Below are positions 1-7,244 of a stretch of 64,000 bases of DNA, piece by piece (the first letter of the stretch is position 1; each line of letters starts with the position of its first letter). The stretch is from an uncultured Clostridia bacterium. Lineage in GTDB: Bacteria; Bacillota; Clostridia; Oscillospirales; Acutalibacteraceae. A program made the position numbers and the translations under genes. The stretch is taken from positions 124,001 through 188,000 of the forward strand of contig CALHND010000004.1 of NCBI GenBank assembly GCA_938034875.1, in the 5' to 3' direction. Under the pieces are notes generated by a model. It made no database searches and had not been told where the DNA came from. It saw only the letters and a program-made list of their open reading frames with translations.

Positions 1-296
1 ACAAACAAATTAAGTAGTGATCCAAAAATACATACAGTGAGCACCGACAGCATTTTTGAAAATGGCAAGCTTATATCACTAAATAACACCTTAAATACAG
101 CGCCAATTCCCTGCTCTTTTATTAATTCCAGCAAACTGATTAAGCTGTCGATATCAGCGCTTTTCAGTGTATCTTGTACCTCATCAGGAATCAAATTGTA
201 GGCATCAGTATACGGGTCGTTATCCGCGTAAGCCGGCACTGTAAATAGAACAACGAAAAAAAGGATGGATAAACTCAATATTAAAAATCTTTTCAT
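1..296 (-). CDS. spoIIIAE: Stage III sporulation protein AE (N-terminal part, cut by window edge)
   Basis: The first 98 codons of a membrane protein, reading off the left edge of the window. It starts with ATG at 294-296 and overlaps the spoIIIAD stop codon by 4 bases (ATGA), which indicates translational coupling. The N-terminus is a signal-peptide-like hydrophobic stretch ending in Ala-Tyr-Ala (about residues 1-24). A polar segment and then a second hydrophobic segment follow (about residues 75-98). In the family, SpoIIIAE is the polytopic component of the SpoIIIA-SpoIIQ channel between mother cell and forespore. The identification rests on gene order AA-AB-AC-AD-AE and on the signal-peptide layout. 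The transmembrane core lies outside the window. Confidence 0.85.
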   Translation of the reverse strand, partial: MKRFLILSLSILFFVVLFTVPAYADNDPYTDAYNLIPDEVQDTLKSADIDSLISLLELIKEQGIGAVFKVLFSDISLPFSKMLSVLTVCIFGSLLNLF

Positions 297-682
297 GTGT
301 TAAACAAATCCTGTATTATATTTACTAAGTATCCTATAAGAGGCATAGCGAGTGCTAAAATAATTACTTTTGCACATACATCAATACACACGGCCATGCT
401 GCTATTTCCTGAATCCTTGCATACGCTGCCGGCCATTTCTGCTAAAATGCAAACGCCAACAGCTTTTATTAAGATTTTTAAATATTTTACTGTTTCGCCT
501 ATATCAAAGACCGACGAATAAATATCTGATATAAGATCATAAAAAGCAGAAATCAAAAATGCAATAGCTATAACAGCAGCTGCAATAATTACGATCAGTG
601 CATATGTAGAATTGTATTCCTTCAAAAAAGCAGAAAAAATTGACGCAATAACGCAAAGCAGAATAATAGATATCGTATTCAT
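293..682 (-). CDS. spoIIIAD: Stage III sporulation protein AD
   Basis: A 129-residue integral membrane protein with about four hydrophobic helices (residues 1-20, 27-48, 68-88 and 100-127). Length and hydropathy fit SpoIIIAD, a small membrane subunit of the SpoIIIA complex in the engulfed forespore's outer membrane. It overlaps spoIIIAC upstream by 4 bases and spoIIIAE downstream by 4 bases, so translation of the three is probably coupled. It belongs to the mother-cell operon starting at spoIIIAA, so sigma-E control is expected from family knowledge. Confidence 0.93.
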   Translation of the reverse strand: MNTISIILLCVIASIFSAFLKEYNSTYALIVIIAAAVIAIAFLISAFYDLISDIYSSVFDIGETVKYLKILIKAVGVCILAEMAGSVCKDSGNSSMAVCIDVCAKVIILALAMPLIGYLVNIIQDLFNT

Positions 683-873
683 AAATCAAACAATGATTTG
701 ACCGTGTCAAACAGGTTGCTTATTTCACCAATCAGCATCATAAGCACAACTATTAGTCCGGCTATCGTTGTCATCATAGCCTGATCTTCCCTACCGGAAC
801 GAATAAGCAATTGATTGAAAACAGCCACTATAATTCCTATTGCAGCTATTTTGAATATAAATTCTACATCCAT
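679..873 (-). CDS. spoIIIAC: Stage III sporulation protein AC
   Basis: A 64-residue protein with two hydrophobic helices separated by a short polar turn (Arg-Ser-Gly-Arg-Glu near residues 25-29). This is the size and topology of SpoIIIAC, a small membrane component of the SpoIIIA feeding-tube or secretion complex. The second helix contains a Gly/Val/Leu/Met-rich segment, followed by Ile-Ser-Asn-Leu-Phe-Asp as in the family. A ribosome site (GGAGGTTC) precedes the ATG. The stop overlaps the spoIIIAD start by 4 bases. Confidence 0.94.
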   Translation of the reverse strand: MDVEFIFKIAAIGIIVAVFNQLLIRSGREDQAMMTTIAGLIVVLMMLIGEISNLFDTVKSLFDL

Positions 874-891
874 TATGAACCTCCGTAATTT

Positions 892-1305
892 TTAAATAGC
901 CAAAATAAATATTGTAATTCCTACACAAATTCCTGTTGCTGCCGTAACCTTTCCGCGCTTACTAAAATCTTCTTCAGCTTGCTCACGGCGACGCTTTATT
1001 AAATTTAAAAAAATATCACAGGTGTTAATTAAAATTTCGGAGTTACTGACAGAACATTCATTCAATAAATTATCAAGGCTGCTTTTTTCATCGGCTAAAA
1101 GCGTACTGAATTTAACATTTGTTTTTAGTGTATACAATGACTTAAGTTCAACATATTGCTTTATATTAAGCACAAAATTATATAGCTTTTCCAGCTCATT
1201 TATTCTTTTAATCATGCCTAAATAGACATACATAGCGATCATTGCCGGGCAAAGGCTGATAAAGATAATTCCAACTATTTTAACTGTTAACATATGTATA
1301 ATCAT
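892..1305 (-). CDS. spoIIIAB: Stage III sporulation protein AB
   Basis: A 137-residue protein with an N-terminal hydrophobic helix (about 5-25), a central amphipathic helical region (30-115) and a C-terminal hydrophobic helix (118-137). This is the GspF/PilC-like layout of SpoIIIAB, which is somewhat shorter here than the roughly 170 residues usual in Bacillus. The start is uncertain: the ATG at 1303-1305 overlaps spoIIIAA by 26 bases, while an in-frame ATG at 1291-1293 gives a 14-base overlap and the more typical Met-Leu start. Neither has a strong ribosome site, so translation probably relies on coupling to spoIIIAA. Confidence 0.9.
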   Translation of the reverse strand: MIIHMLTVKIVGIIFISLCPAMIAMYVYLGMIKRINELEKLYNFVLNIKQYVELKSLYTLKTNVKFSTLLADEKSSLDNLLNECSVSNSEILINTCDIFLNLIKRRREQAEEDFSKRGKVTAATGICVGITIFILAI

Positions 1306-2179
1306 ATTGGGGTGCTGCCCCGATTTTGTCCATTTTTATTACAACGGCGAAAAAACCGTATTCCTGAAGTTTGGATAATATAAAGGAATTGGACATTTCG
1401 CTGAAGCTATGGAACGTAGCTATTACCTTTACCCCGGCATTTGCAATTTTGTGCATAATTTCGCAGTCATCGAATCCTATTTCATCAAATATTATCACAT
1501 CGGGAGACATTGTTCTGAGTGCAATTTCAGCGGCGTTTTTTTTGTTACAATTGCTTATTACATCGCAAAATGCACCTAATTCGAAACCATTATTTCCAAA
1601 AACATTTGCTGCAATCTCGTTTCGTTCGTCTATTATACATACTTTAGTTTTTCTTTCAGAAAGGCTTTGTGCAATATCTCTTATTAATGTTGTTTTACCG
1701 CAGGAAGGGCGACCGCACAAAAGCAAGTGATTACCATTTTCCAAAAATTCTGCGGCAATATTTGCACCATATGTAGAAATATGTCGTGCGATACGAAAGT
1801 TAAAAGAATAAATGTCATTACACGACAATATTACACCTTTATTTGAAAATGAACCGCAAACACCGACTCTATGGCCGTTTTTTAAGGTTATATAGCCGCT
1901 TGCAATTTGATTTTCATAGGCTGAAAATGAATATCCGCACATTCTTTTAATACACTCATTAAATTCACTGCGGTTAGTAGTAATGCAAGTGTTTGTAAGT
2001 ATGCTTGATATCCCTTTATCAGTTAAATAATATCTGTTATCAGTGCTGATTATTACAATTGGCTGATTAACTTTTGCTCTGATTTCGGTAATTTTAAATT
2101 TGATACAGTCAGGAATATTCGATAAATGTTTACTGACATTGTCACAAAAATATTCGGATATGCGTTTTAAATCGTCCAT
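1280..2179 (-). CDS. spoIIIAA: Stage III sporulation protein AA (secretion-type ATPase)
   Basis: A 299-residue P-loop ATPase of the GspE/PilB-like AAA family and the first gene of the spoIIIA operon. The Walker A motif GRPSCGKTT lies at about residues 156-164. A Walker B segment with Val-Ile-Ile-Phe-Asp-Glu-Ile-Gly follows at about 228-235. The N-terminal third carries the family's recognition region (Cys-Gly-Tyr-Ser-Phe near residue 90). In the family this ATPase powers the SpoIIIA-SpoIIQ channel needed for sigma-G activity in the forespore. The ATG is preceded by AGGAGGGAC, a strong ribosome site, and a sigma-E-like promoter lies just upstream. Confidence 0.96.
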   Translation of the reverse strand: MDDLKRISEYFCDNVSKHLSNIPDCIKFKITEIRAKVNQPIVIISTDNRYYLTDKGISSILTNTCITTNRSEFNECIKRMCGYSFSAYENQIASGYITLKNGHRVGVCGSFSNKGVILSCNDIYSFNFRIARHISTYGANIAAEFLENGNHLLLCGRPSCGKTTLIRDIAQSLSERKTKVCIIDERNEIAANVFGNNGFELGAFCDVISNCNKKNAAEIALRTMSPDVIIFDEIGFDDCEIMHKIANAGVKVIATFHSFSEMSNSFILSKLQEYGFFAVVIKMDKIGAAPQYDYTYVNS

Positions 2180-2193
2180 ACTTGTCCCTCCTA

Positions 2194-2222
2194 TTGTAAA
2201 ATATGAGATTGTGTGTTACAAT
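2194..2222 (+). promoter_or_regulatory. Candidate housekeeping promoter for the DivIVA-like gene
   Basis: TTGTAA (2194-2199), a 17-base spacer and TACAAT (2217-2222) fit a sigma-A promoter reading toward the gene at 2254. It lies almost exactly on top of the divergent sigma-E-like promoter, so the two probably cannot be used at once. Confidence 0.5.
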
Positions 2223-2226
2223 ATGA
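2198..2226 (-). promoter_or_regulatory. Candidate sigma-E-like promoter for the spoIIIA operon
   Basis: On the minus strand, TCATATT (2220-2226) is followed by a 14-base spacer and CATATTTT (2198-2205). The first element matches the sigma-E -35 consensus well; the second agrees with CATACAAT in its first four bases and the last. It would start transcription just before the spoIIIAA ribosome site. The match is by eye, and the very short leader is a caution. Confidence 0.4.
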
Positions 2227-2253
2227 TAAAATATTTATCGGGAGAGTACTTTG

Positions 2254-2814
2254 ATGAATAAAAAACTAAAAACTGGACTTTTTGGTTTTAGTAAAAAAGA
2301 AACTATGGACTACATTGAAAGTTGTCAATCAGAATATTGTGAAAAGATAAATGCTTTTGACAGCCAGGTTAACAAATTGACAAGTGAAAATGAAAATTTA
2401 AATAAGGCTAATATAGAACTCACGACCGAAATAAATGCTCTCAAAGCAGAGCTTGAATGCATAAAAAAGCAGCTAGAAGATGAGTGTAAAAAAACAGCCG
2501 AAAATGAAAACGTTAAAAATCGCGTAGGCAAAATTTTTATCGAAGCAAGAGAACACGCTGATTCTATAATATCAGGAGCACAAGAGACTGCTGACAATAT
2601 TAAAACAACTGCTATTAGACAAGCTAAAAGTACAGCTTCTGATATTGACGCCACTTACTGCAAACTTGAACAGCTACGTAACAATGTTAAAAGCGTTTTT
2701 TCTGACTTTTGCGACCGTGTCGATAATATTAAGGGCATTCTAAAGTCAGCAAAATTGAACTTAGATTCCGACATTTTAAGTGATAAGACTGAAGACAAAA
2801 TAAAGTATCTTTAA
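2254..2814 (+). CDS. DivIVA-domain coiled-coil protein
   Basis: A 186-residue soluble protein. The N-terminus (Lys-Thr-Gly-Leu-Phe-Gly-Phe-Ser-Lys-Lys-Glu, then a Tyr-Ile-Glu) has the DivIVA-type beginning with the Phe-Gly motif. A long coiled coil covers about residues 25-90 and a second helical region, Ala- and Gln-rich, covers 95-175. DivIVA-like proteins bind curved membrane or scaffold division and wall proteins; the partner here is unknown. The ATG at 2254 is preferred over the TTG one codon earlier because GGGAGAG is spaced about 7 bases before it. It is transcribed alone, divergently from spoIIIA, and ends at the bidirectional terminator at 2885. Confidence 0.75.
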   Translation: MNKKLKTGLFGFSKKETMDYIESCQSEYCEKINAFDSQVNKLTSENENLNKANIELTTEINALKAELECIKKQLEDECKKTAENENVKNRVGKIFIEAREHADSIISGAQETADNIKTTAIRQAKSTASDIDATYCKLEQLRNNVKSVFSDFCDRVDNIKGILKSAKLNLDSDILSDKTEDKIKYL

Positions 2815-2836
2815 AAATGAACATGGCATAATCCAT

Positions 2837-2858
2837 ATATAAAAAAACACGGATTACG
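2837..2858 (+). repeat. Inverted repeat, left copy (partner at 5640-5660)
   Basis: The sequence ATAT-A(7)-CACGGATTACG at this position recurs on the opposite strand at 5640-5660 with one A fewer. The two copies face each other and bracket the araD-araB block and the ORF remnant. Confidence 0.7.
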
Positions 2859-2884
2859 AAATGTAGTGTTAAGAACAATAATCA

Positions 2885-2920
2885 AAAAGGCAGAAACGAT
2901 AAATATCGTTTCTGCCTTTT
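2885..2920. terminator. Bidirectional intrinsic terminator
   Basis: A 16-bp stem (2885-2900 with 2905-2920) and a 4-base AAAT loop, with A-tract and T-tract at its ends. It can serve the DivIVA-like gene from the left and araD from the right. Confidence 0.9.
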
Positions 2921-3038
2921 ATTGTAGTGGGCAATGTCCATATCGTCCCGTCTATAAAGTCTTAGAACTATCCTTATTTTAAAAAGGTAATATGTATTTT
3001 CCCTGATTGTTACAGTACGGACAGATAGGAAAAATATA

Positions 3039-3731
3039 TTACTTTTGACCGTAATAAGCATTTTCACCATGTTTGCGCAGGTAATGCTTATCAAGCAGTT
3101 CTTTCTGCATTTGGGTAGTTTCAGGATTTAACATTAACGTATGGTAGTTCATAAATGCAACTTCTTCCAAAACAACGGCATTATGTACAGCTTCGTTTAC
3201 ATTTTTACCCCATGCAAACGGACCGTGGTTTTTGATGAGTACAGCAGGAATTGACAACGGTTCTGTGTTTTGAAATGCCTCAATAATGACAGTGCCTGTT
3301 TCTTTTTCATATTCTCCGGAAATTTCCTGTGATGTCATTGCACGTGTACATGGGATTTCACCGTAAAAATAATCTGCCTGGGTTGTTCCTACAGGAATAA
3401 TGCCACGTCCTGCTTGTGCAAAAGAAGTTGCCCATCGGCTGTGAGTGTGTACAATTCCGCCAACATTCTTAAAAGCACGGTAAAGTTCAAGATGAGTAGG
3501 AGTGTCGCTGGAGGGACTACGATTACCTTCAACAACTTCCCCCGTTTCTAAGCTAACCACAACCATATCGTTTACCGTCATGGAATCATACTCCACACCG
3601 GAAGGCTTTATAACTACCAAGCCGTTATCTCTGTCTATTCCGGACACGTTACCCCAAGTAAATGTCACTAATCCATATTTAGGGAGCATAAAATTTGCTT
3701 TTAGGACTTCTTGTTTTAAATTTTCAAGCAT
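3039..3731 (-). CDS. araD: L-ribulose-5-phosphate 4-epimerase
   Basis: A 230-residue class II aldolase/epimerase, normal length for AraD. It converts L-ribulose 5-phosphate to D-xylulose 5-phosphate in arabinose catabolism. The zinc-binding histidines are visible in the VHTHSRWA segment (about residues 95-102) and in the LIKNHGPFAWG segment (about 166-176). The phosphate-binding SGVEYDSM and SSDTPTH segments are also present. The ATG, preceded by GAGGAGGT, overlaps the araB stop by one base (TAATG), so the two are an operon with the kinase first. No L-arabinose isomerase gene is intact in the window. Confidence 0.95.
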   Translation of the reverse strand: MLENLKQEVLKANFMLPKYGLVTFTWGNVSGIDRDNGLVVIKPSGVEYDSMTVNDMVVVSLETGEVVEGNRSPSSDTPTHLELYRAFKNVGGIVHTHSRWATSFAQAGRGIIPVGTTQADYFYGEIPCTRAMTSQEISGEYEKETGTVIIEAFQNTEPLSIPAVLIKNHGPFAWGKNVNEAVHNAVVLEEVAFMNYHTLMLNPETTQMQKELLDKHYLRKHGENAYYGQK

Positions 3732-5299
3732 TATTTAACCTCCTCCAATTTGATTTCCGCCTCTAACCCAGATTTATAGAGTTTAATATATTCATCAAAT
3801 TCATTTGTTTGTTCATTTATAGGTTCAACAGTTATAGTTTTTATATCAGAAAAAACATCTGACTTGAGCCATTCACCGAGAGATTTATTTGTTTTATGTA
3901 TCATAAACGCAGCAAGAACAGCCATTCCCCACGCTCCGCCTTCGCCTGCAGTTTCCATAACAGAAACAGGAGTTTTTAAGGCGTTTGACAGAAACTGCTG
4001 TGCAACTCCTGATACTTTGAATAATCCGCCATGTGCCGAAAATCTGTCTGCATTAACATTTTCTTCGTTAAAAAGAATATCCATACCTATTGTTAATGTT
4101 GCAATAGAGGAATATAATTGTGCTTTCATAAAATCAGCAAGGTGCATTTTGACTTTAGGCAGTCTGAAATACATTGGTCTGCCATTTGAAACTTTTGTTA
4201 TATTCTCGCCCGATAAGTAATTATATGATACGATTCCGCTACTGTTACCTGATACAGCATTGCGGTATAATAGCTCGTAAAGTTGTGATTTACTTAACGT
4301 TGTACCCATTAATTCGGCAAATTCACCAAAAATATTTACCCAAGTATCCAATTCATTACAGCAGTTATTGCAGTGAACCATAGCAACATTGTAACCGTCA
4401 GGCGTTGTAACAATATCTAGTTCCCGATGAAGATTTTTGAGTGGCTTTTCAAGTACCAACATGGAAAAAATAGAAGTGCCCGCAGATACATTGCCGGTTC
4501 TGGGTAAAACAGCATTTGTCGCAACCATACCTGTGCCTGCATCGCCTTCAGGCGGACAAACAGAAATACCGTGTTGCAGTGTTCCTGTTGGATCCAAAAA
4601 TTTTGCACCGGTTTCTGTAAGATAGGCCCCCGTATCTCCGGCTTGCTTTACAGAAGGTAAAATATCCCTAATGTTCCACGAATAATTTTTATCTTTAATA
4701 AGATTATTAAATGTGTCAAGCATATCGCTATCATAATCGTTACCGCGTACCGGGAACATGCCAGACGCATCACCTATACCCAATTCGCGTTTGCCCGTTA
4801 AAATAAAATGAACATATCCAGCCAATGTTGTAACGTGAGCGATTTGCGGTACATGAGGCTCATTATTTAGAATAGCCTGATAAAGGTGTGAGATACTCCA
4901 CCTTTCAGGAATGTTAAACTGAAATGCTTCTGTCAGTTTATCGGATGCTTCTGCTGTCGTCATATTACGCCACGTACGAAACGGTACAAGCAAGTTATCT
5001 TCCCTGTCAAATGCTAGATAACCATGCATCATTGCAGAAACACCTATTGCGCCAACTGTTTTGAGAGGCTCGTCAAATTCCGTCATAACATTTTTGGCAA
5101 GATTTTCATAACACGTTTGCACACCTTTATGAACAGCATCAAGAGAATAAGTCCAATATCCGTTTTCAAAGGAATTTTCCCAATCAAAACTACCGGTTGC
5201 AATAGGGTTATACTTATCGTCTATAAGTACCGCCTTTATTCGTGTAGAGCCCAGTTCAATTCCTAAAAAAGTTTTACCAGTTCTGATTTTTTCCTTCAT
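3731..5299 (-). CDS. araB: FGGY-family carbohydrate kinase (probable L-ribulokinase)
   Basis: A 522-residue sugar kinase with the FGGY/ASKHA fold. The N-terminal phosphate-1 motif is FLGIELGSTRIKAVLID (about residues 12-28). The C-terminal domain carries the adenosine-binding Gly-Gly segment (SAHGGLFKVSG, about 436-446) and an ETAGEGGAWGMAVLAA stretch (about 467-482). The substrate is inferred from tight coupling to araD: phosphorylation of L-ribulose. It resembles the Bacteroides-type kinase of arabinose clusters more than the E. coli enzyme, so xylulokinase-like activity is an alternative. The ATG at 5299 is chosen over the GTG one codon upstream; the ribosome site (AAGGGG) lies rather far upstream. 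Confidence 0.8.
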   Translation of the reverse strand: MKEKIRTGKTFLGIELGSTRIKAVLIDDKYNPIATGSFDWENSFENGYWTYSLDAVHKGVQTCYENLAKNVMTEFDEPLKTVGAIGVSAMMHGYLAFDREDNLLVPFRTWRNMTTAEASDKLTEAFQFNIPERWSISHLYQAILNNEPHVPQIAHVTTLAGYVHFILTGKRELGIGDASGMFPVRGNDYDSDMLDTFNNLIKDKNYSWNIRDILPSVKQAGDTGAYLTETGAKFLDPTGTLQHGISVCPPEGDAGTGMVATNAVLPRTGNVSAGTSIFSMLVLEKPLKNLHRELDIVTTPDGYNVAMVHCNNCCNELDTWVNIFGEFAELMGTTLSKSQLYELLYRNAVSGNSSGIVSYNYLSGENITKVSNGRPMYFRLPKVKMHLADFMKAQLYSSIATLTIGMDILFNEENVNADRFSAHGGLFKVSGVAQQFLSNALKTPVSVMETAGEGGAWGMAVLAAFMIHKTNKSLGEWLKSDVFSDIKTITVEPINEQTNEFDEYIKLYKSGLEAEIKLEEVK

Positions 5300-5654
5300 C
5301 ACCTAAATTACCCCTTTTATAATAAATTCCAAGCATTTTGAACTCATTTTCAGATATAATTAAATCTGTTTTTCATTAATGATTACAAGTTCTGTGTGTA
5401 GGCATACATAAATTAACATCGATGCAGGCTTTTTCCGAATTTACTTTTAAAATATAATTTTCAGCCTCTGCGCTGTTACTCACAATGTGTATTGCTTTAA
5501 TGCTTACTTTTTCATTCAGTTTTGCAATTAAAACAATTCAATTTTCCTGCCATTTCGTAATGAATGCCTCAACGCTCAGTTATTGCAACTCTTTTTTTGG
5601 GTATTTGTTATGATTTTTACTATCCTTAATAGTACACGCCGTAATCCGTGTTTT
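5300..5654. other. Intergenic stretch with no intact gene
   Basis: About 355 bases between the kinase and the fumarase beta gene. It holds the kinase ribosome site at its left end, a decayed minus-strand reading frame (separate entry) and the right copy of the inverted repeat. No RNA gene or clear terminator was seen. Confidence 0.6.
5376..5640 (-). pseudogene. Decayed reading frame, possibly a remnant of araA
   Basis: One minus-strand frame from about 5640 to the TAA at 5376-5378 reads as protein-like sequence broken by two in-frame stops. The longest open part (about 53 codons) includes Asn-Ser-Ala-Glu-Ala-Glu and, later, Asn-Ser-Glu-Lys-Ala-Cys-Ile-Asp-Val followed by Met-Pro-Thr. From memory this spacing resembles the N-terminal region of L-arabinose isomerase (a CIGV-type strand followed by a MHTF-type motif). 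Its position just upstream of araB and araD suits that idea. The resemblance is weak and unaligned; it may be ordinary non-coding DNA. Confidence 0.25.
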
Positions 5655-5660
5655 TTATAT
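5640..5660 (-). repeat. Inverted repeat, right copy (partner at 2837-2858)
   Basis: On the minus strand this reads ATAT-A(6)-CACGGATTACG, matching the left copy except for one A. It overlaps the stop codon of the fumarase beta gene. Confidence 0.7.
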
Positions 5661-6182
5661 AAATAAATTGCCTCCGTGGCAGTCAATAGCAACAATTAAA
5701 GGAAAATTCTCAAATTCGACCCGCTTTATCGACTCACAGCCTAAATCGTCATAAGCAATAATCAATGAAGATTTTATGCATTTAGCAGCAAGAGCACCTG
5801 CGCCTCCTACAGCGCAAAAATAAATACCCTTATGCTTAATGATAGCATCGCATACCGTTTTATTTCTTTCGCCTTTTCCAATCATTCCTTTTAGTCCGTT
5901 TTCCATAAGCAACGGAGCATAAATATCCATTCTGGATGAAGTAGTAGGGCCACAACTACCGATTGGTAAATTATCAGGTGTCGGCGTTGGTCCAGCGTAA
6001 TAAATAATCGCATTTTTTAATTCAAATGGCAGCTGGTCTCCCGATTCGATTGCCGCCTTTATCCTTTTATGAGCGGCATCACGTGCTGTGTAAACTATTC
6101 CGCTAAGGTTAACCATATCTCCAGCTGAAACGAATTCTGTCCAATCACATATATCGTTAGTATGTAAATTAAATTCTTTCAA
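5655..6182 (-). CDS. Fumarate hydratase class I, beta subunit (fumarase/tartrate dehydratase)
   Basis: A 175-residue protein matching the C-terminal swivel domain of class I Fe-S fumarases. The family signature is seen in the segment YYAGPTPTPDNLPIGSCGPT (about residues 62-81), then SSRMD and GMIGKGERN; the end carries Ala-Ile-Asp-Cys-His-Gly-Gly-Asn. With its alpha subunit it would interconvert malate and fumarate, but no alpha gene is adjacent; spo0A lies upstream. The start is taken as TTG at 6180-6182, which follows GAGGTG by about 7 bases. A GTG at 6195-6197 is in frame but lies inside a hairpin. L(+)-tartrate dehydratase beta is the alternative. Confidence 0.88.
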   Translation of the reverse strand: MKEFNLHTNDICDWTEFVSAGDMVNLSGIVYTARDAAHKRIKAAIESGDQLPFELKNAIIYYAGPTPTPDNLPIGSCGPTTSSRMDIYAPLLMENGLKGMIGKGERNKTVCDAIIKHKGIYFCAVGGAGALAAKCIKSSLIIAYDDLGCESIKRVEFENFPLIVAIDCHGGNLFI

Positions 6183-6217
6183 AAAGAAACACCTCACAGT
6201 TATTATAACTGTGAGGT
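6181..6217 (-). terminator. Hairpin between spo0A and fumarase gene that contains the ribosome site
   Basis: A 12-bp stem (6191-6202 with 6206-6217) has a 3-base loop and, on the minus strand, is followed by GTTTCTTTTT. It looks like the spo0A terminator. The 3' arm also contains the GAGGTG used by the TTG start at 6182, so folding would hide the ribosome site. Confidence 0.65.
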
Positions 6218-6228
6218 TTTATAATTAC

Positions 6229-6277
6229 AATACTTGGTTTTAAAATTTCAATACTTTGTTTTAAAATTTTAATACTA
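6229..6277. repeat. Tandem 21-bp repeat downstream of spo0A
   Basis: Units at 6229-6249 and 6250-6270 share the form AATACTT(T/G)GTTTTAAAATTT plus one variable base. A third partial copy begins AATACT at 6271 and runs into the spo0A stop. Confidence 0.7.
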
Positions 6278-7051
6278 TTATGAAACTTTAAGTCTTAGAC
6301 GCAATTTATCCGAAATCATTGCAATAAATTCACTGTTAGTGGGCTTTCCTCTTTCATTGTGAATAGTATATCCGAAATATGAATTCAGCACATCGATGTC
6401 TCCCCTATCCCACGCAACTTCAATTGCATGGCGTATGGCACGCTCTACACGAGATGAGGTTGTCTGAAACTTCTTTGCTACTGACGGATATAATTGTTTA
6501 GTAACAGAATTTATAATATCAGCATTATTAACAGCAAGTGTTATTGCTTCTCTTAAATAGTGGTACCCTTTTATGTGAGCAGGTACACCAATTTGATGAA
6601 TGATTTCGGTTATCATAAGCTCTAAATCGTTATTTTTTGCATTATTATTAAAGCTATGTATTACTGTTAAATCCAATTCGCTTTTTGTGAGCTTCACAAT
6701 ACGCTCAGCCAGCATTTCAAAATCAAACGGCTTAATTAAATAATATGAAGCACCGCTTGATAAAGCTTCCTTTTCAAGTCTTGGATTGTCGTAACCTGAC
6801 ATAATCATTATAACCGGCAATTCTTTACCGGACGATTTTAAACTATCCATTACGCCAAGCGAGTCAAGATTAGGCATAAACATATCCATTATGACAACAT
6901 CTGGGTTGACTCTCTCAATTTCTTTTAAAACCTTGATTCCGTCTTTGGAAGCAAGAATTACCTCAAAACCGTAACTTTTTAACACATTTGCGCATCCATG
7001 ACCGAATTCAGTCGTATCGTCTGCAATAATAATTTTAATTTGTCTTTCCAT
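6278..7051 (-). CDS. spo0A: Sporulation master regulator Spo0A
   Basis: A 257-residue response regulator, the usual Spo0A length. The receiver domain (about 1-125) shows the acidic pair in IIADD (about 9-10) and the phospho-acceptor Asp in VVIMDMFMPN (about 56). The C-terminal DNA-binding domain carries the near-invariant Spo0A stretches EIIHQIGVPAHIKGYHYLR, SRVERAIRHAIEVAWDRG and NEFI-like SEFIAMISDKLRL. It controls sporulation entry by binding 0A boxes when phosphorylated. The ATG at 7051 follows AGGAGGCC at good spacing; an upstream in-frame extension to 7168 is AT-rich and is rejected. spoIVB lies directly upstream, as in Bacillus. Confidence 0.97.
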   Translation of the reverse strand: MERQIKIIIADDTTEFGHGCANVLKSYGFEVILASKDGIKVLKEIERVNPDVVIMDMFMPNLDSLGVMDSLKSSGKELPVIMIMSGYDNPRLEKEALSSGASYYLIKPFDFEMLAERIVKLTKSELDLTVIHSFNNNAKNNDLELMITEIIHQIGVPAHIKGYHYLREAITLAVNNADIINSVTKQLYPSVAKKFQTTSSRVERAIRHAIEVAWDRGDIDVLNSYFGYTIHNERGKPTNSEFIAMISDKLRLRLKVS

Positions 7052-7073
7052 GATTGGCCTCCTAATAATTGGT

Positions 7074-7115
7074 AATAACTGGTAAAAATATTTATACCAT
7101 ATATTTCCAGTTATT
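7074..7115. promoter_or_regulatory. Interrupted palindrome upstream of spo0A
   Basis: AATAACTGG (7074-7082) is mirrored by CCAGTTATT (7107-7115), with a second inner GGTA/TACC symmetry. It lies 23-64 bases before the spo0A start, so it could be an operator or a 5' leader hairpin. No protein is known for it here. Confidence 0.45.
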
Positions 7116-7196
7116 TCAAGTCTATATTTCAATATTTTTATATTTATATTTTTTACACCTAAATTCATTTATTTTTTTACAATAATAAAATGTGAA

Positions 7197-7236
7197 AAAC
7201 GCCTGAATCATCAGTATAGTTGATAAATCAGGCATT
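7197..7236 (-). terminator. Terminator after spoIVB
   Basis: An imperfect stem (GCCTGA with TCAGGC, extended through mismatches at 7201-7213 and 7221-7233) is followed on the minus strand by GTTTTT, just past the spoIVB stop. Confidence 0.7.
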
Positions 7237-7244
7237 TTACGAGT

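Noticed and set aside
7052..7168. N-terminal extension of Spo0A by 39 codons
   Set aside because: The ATG at 7051 has AGGAGGCC at good spacing and gives the family's normal length; the extension runs through the palindrome and AT-rich DNA.
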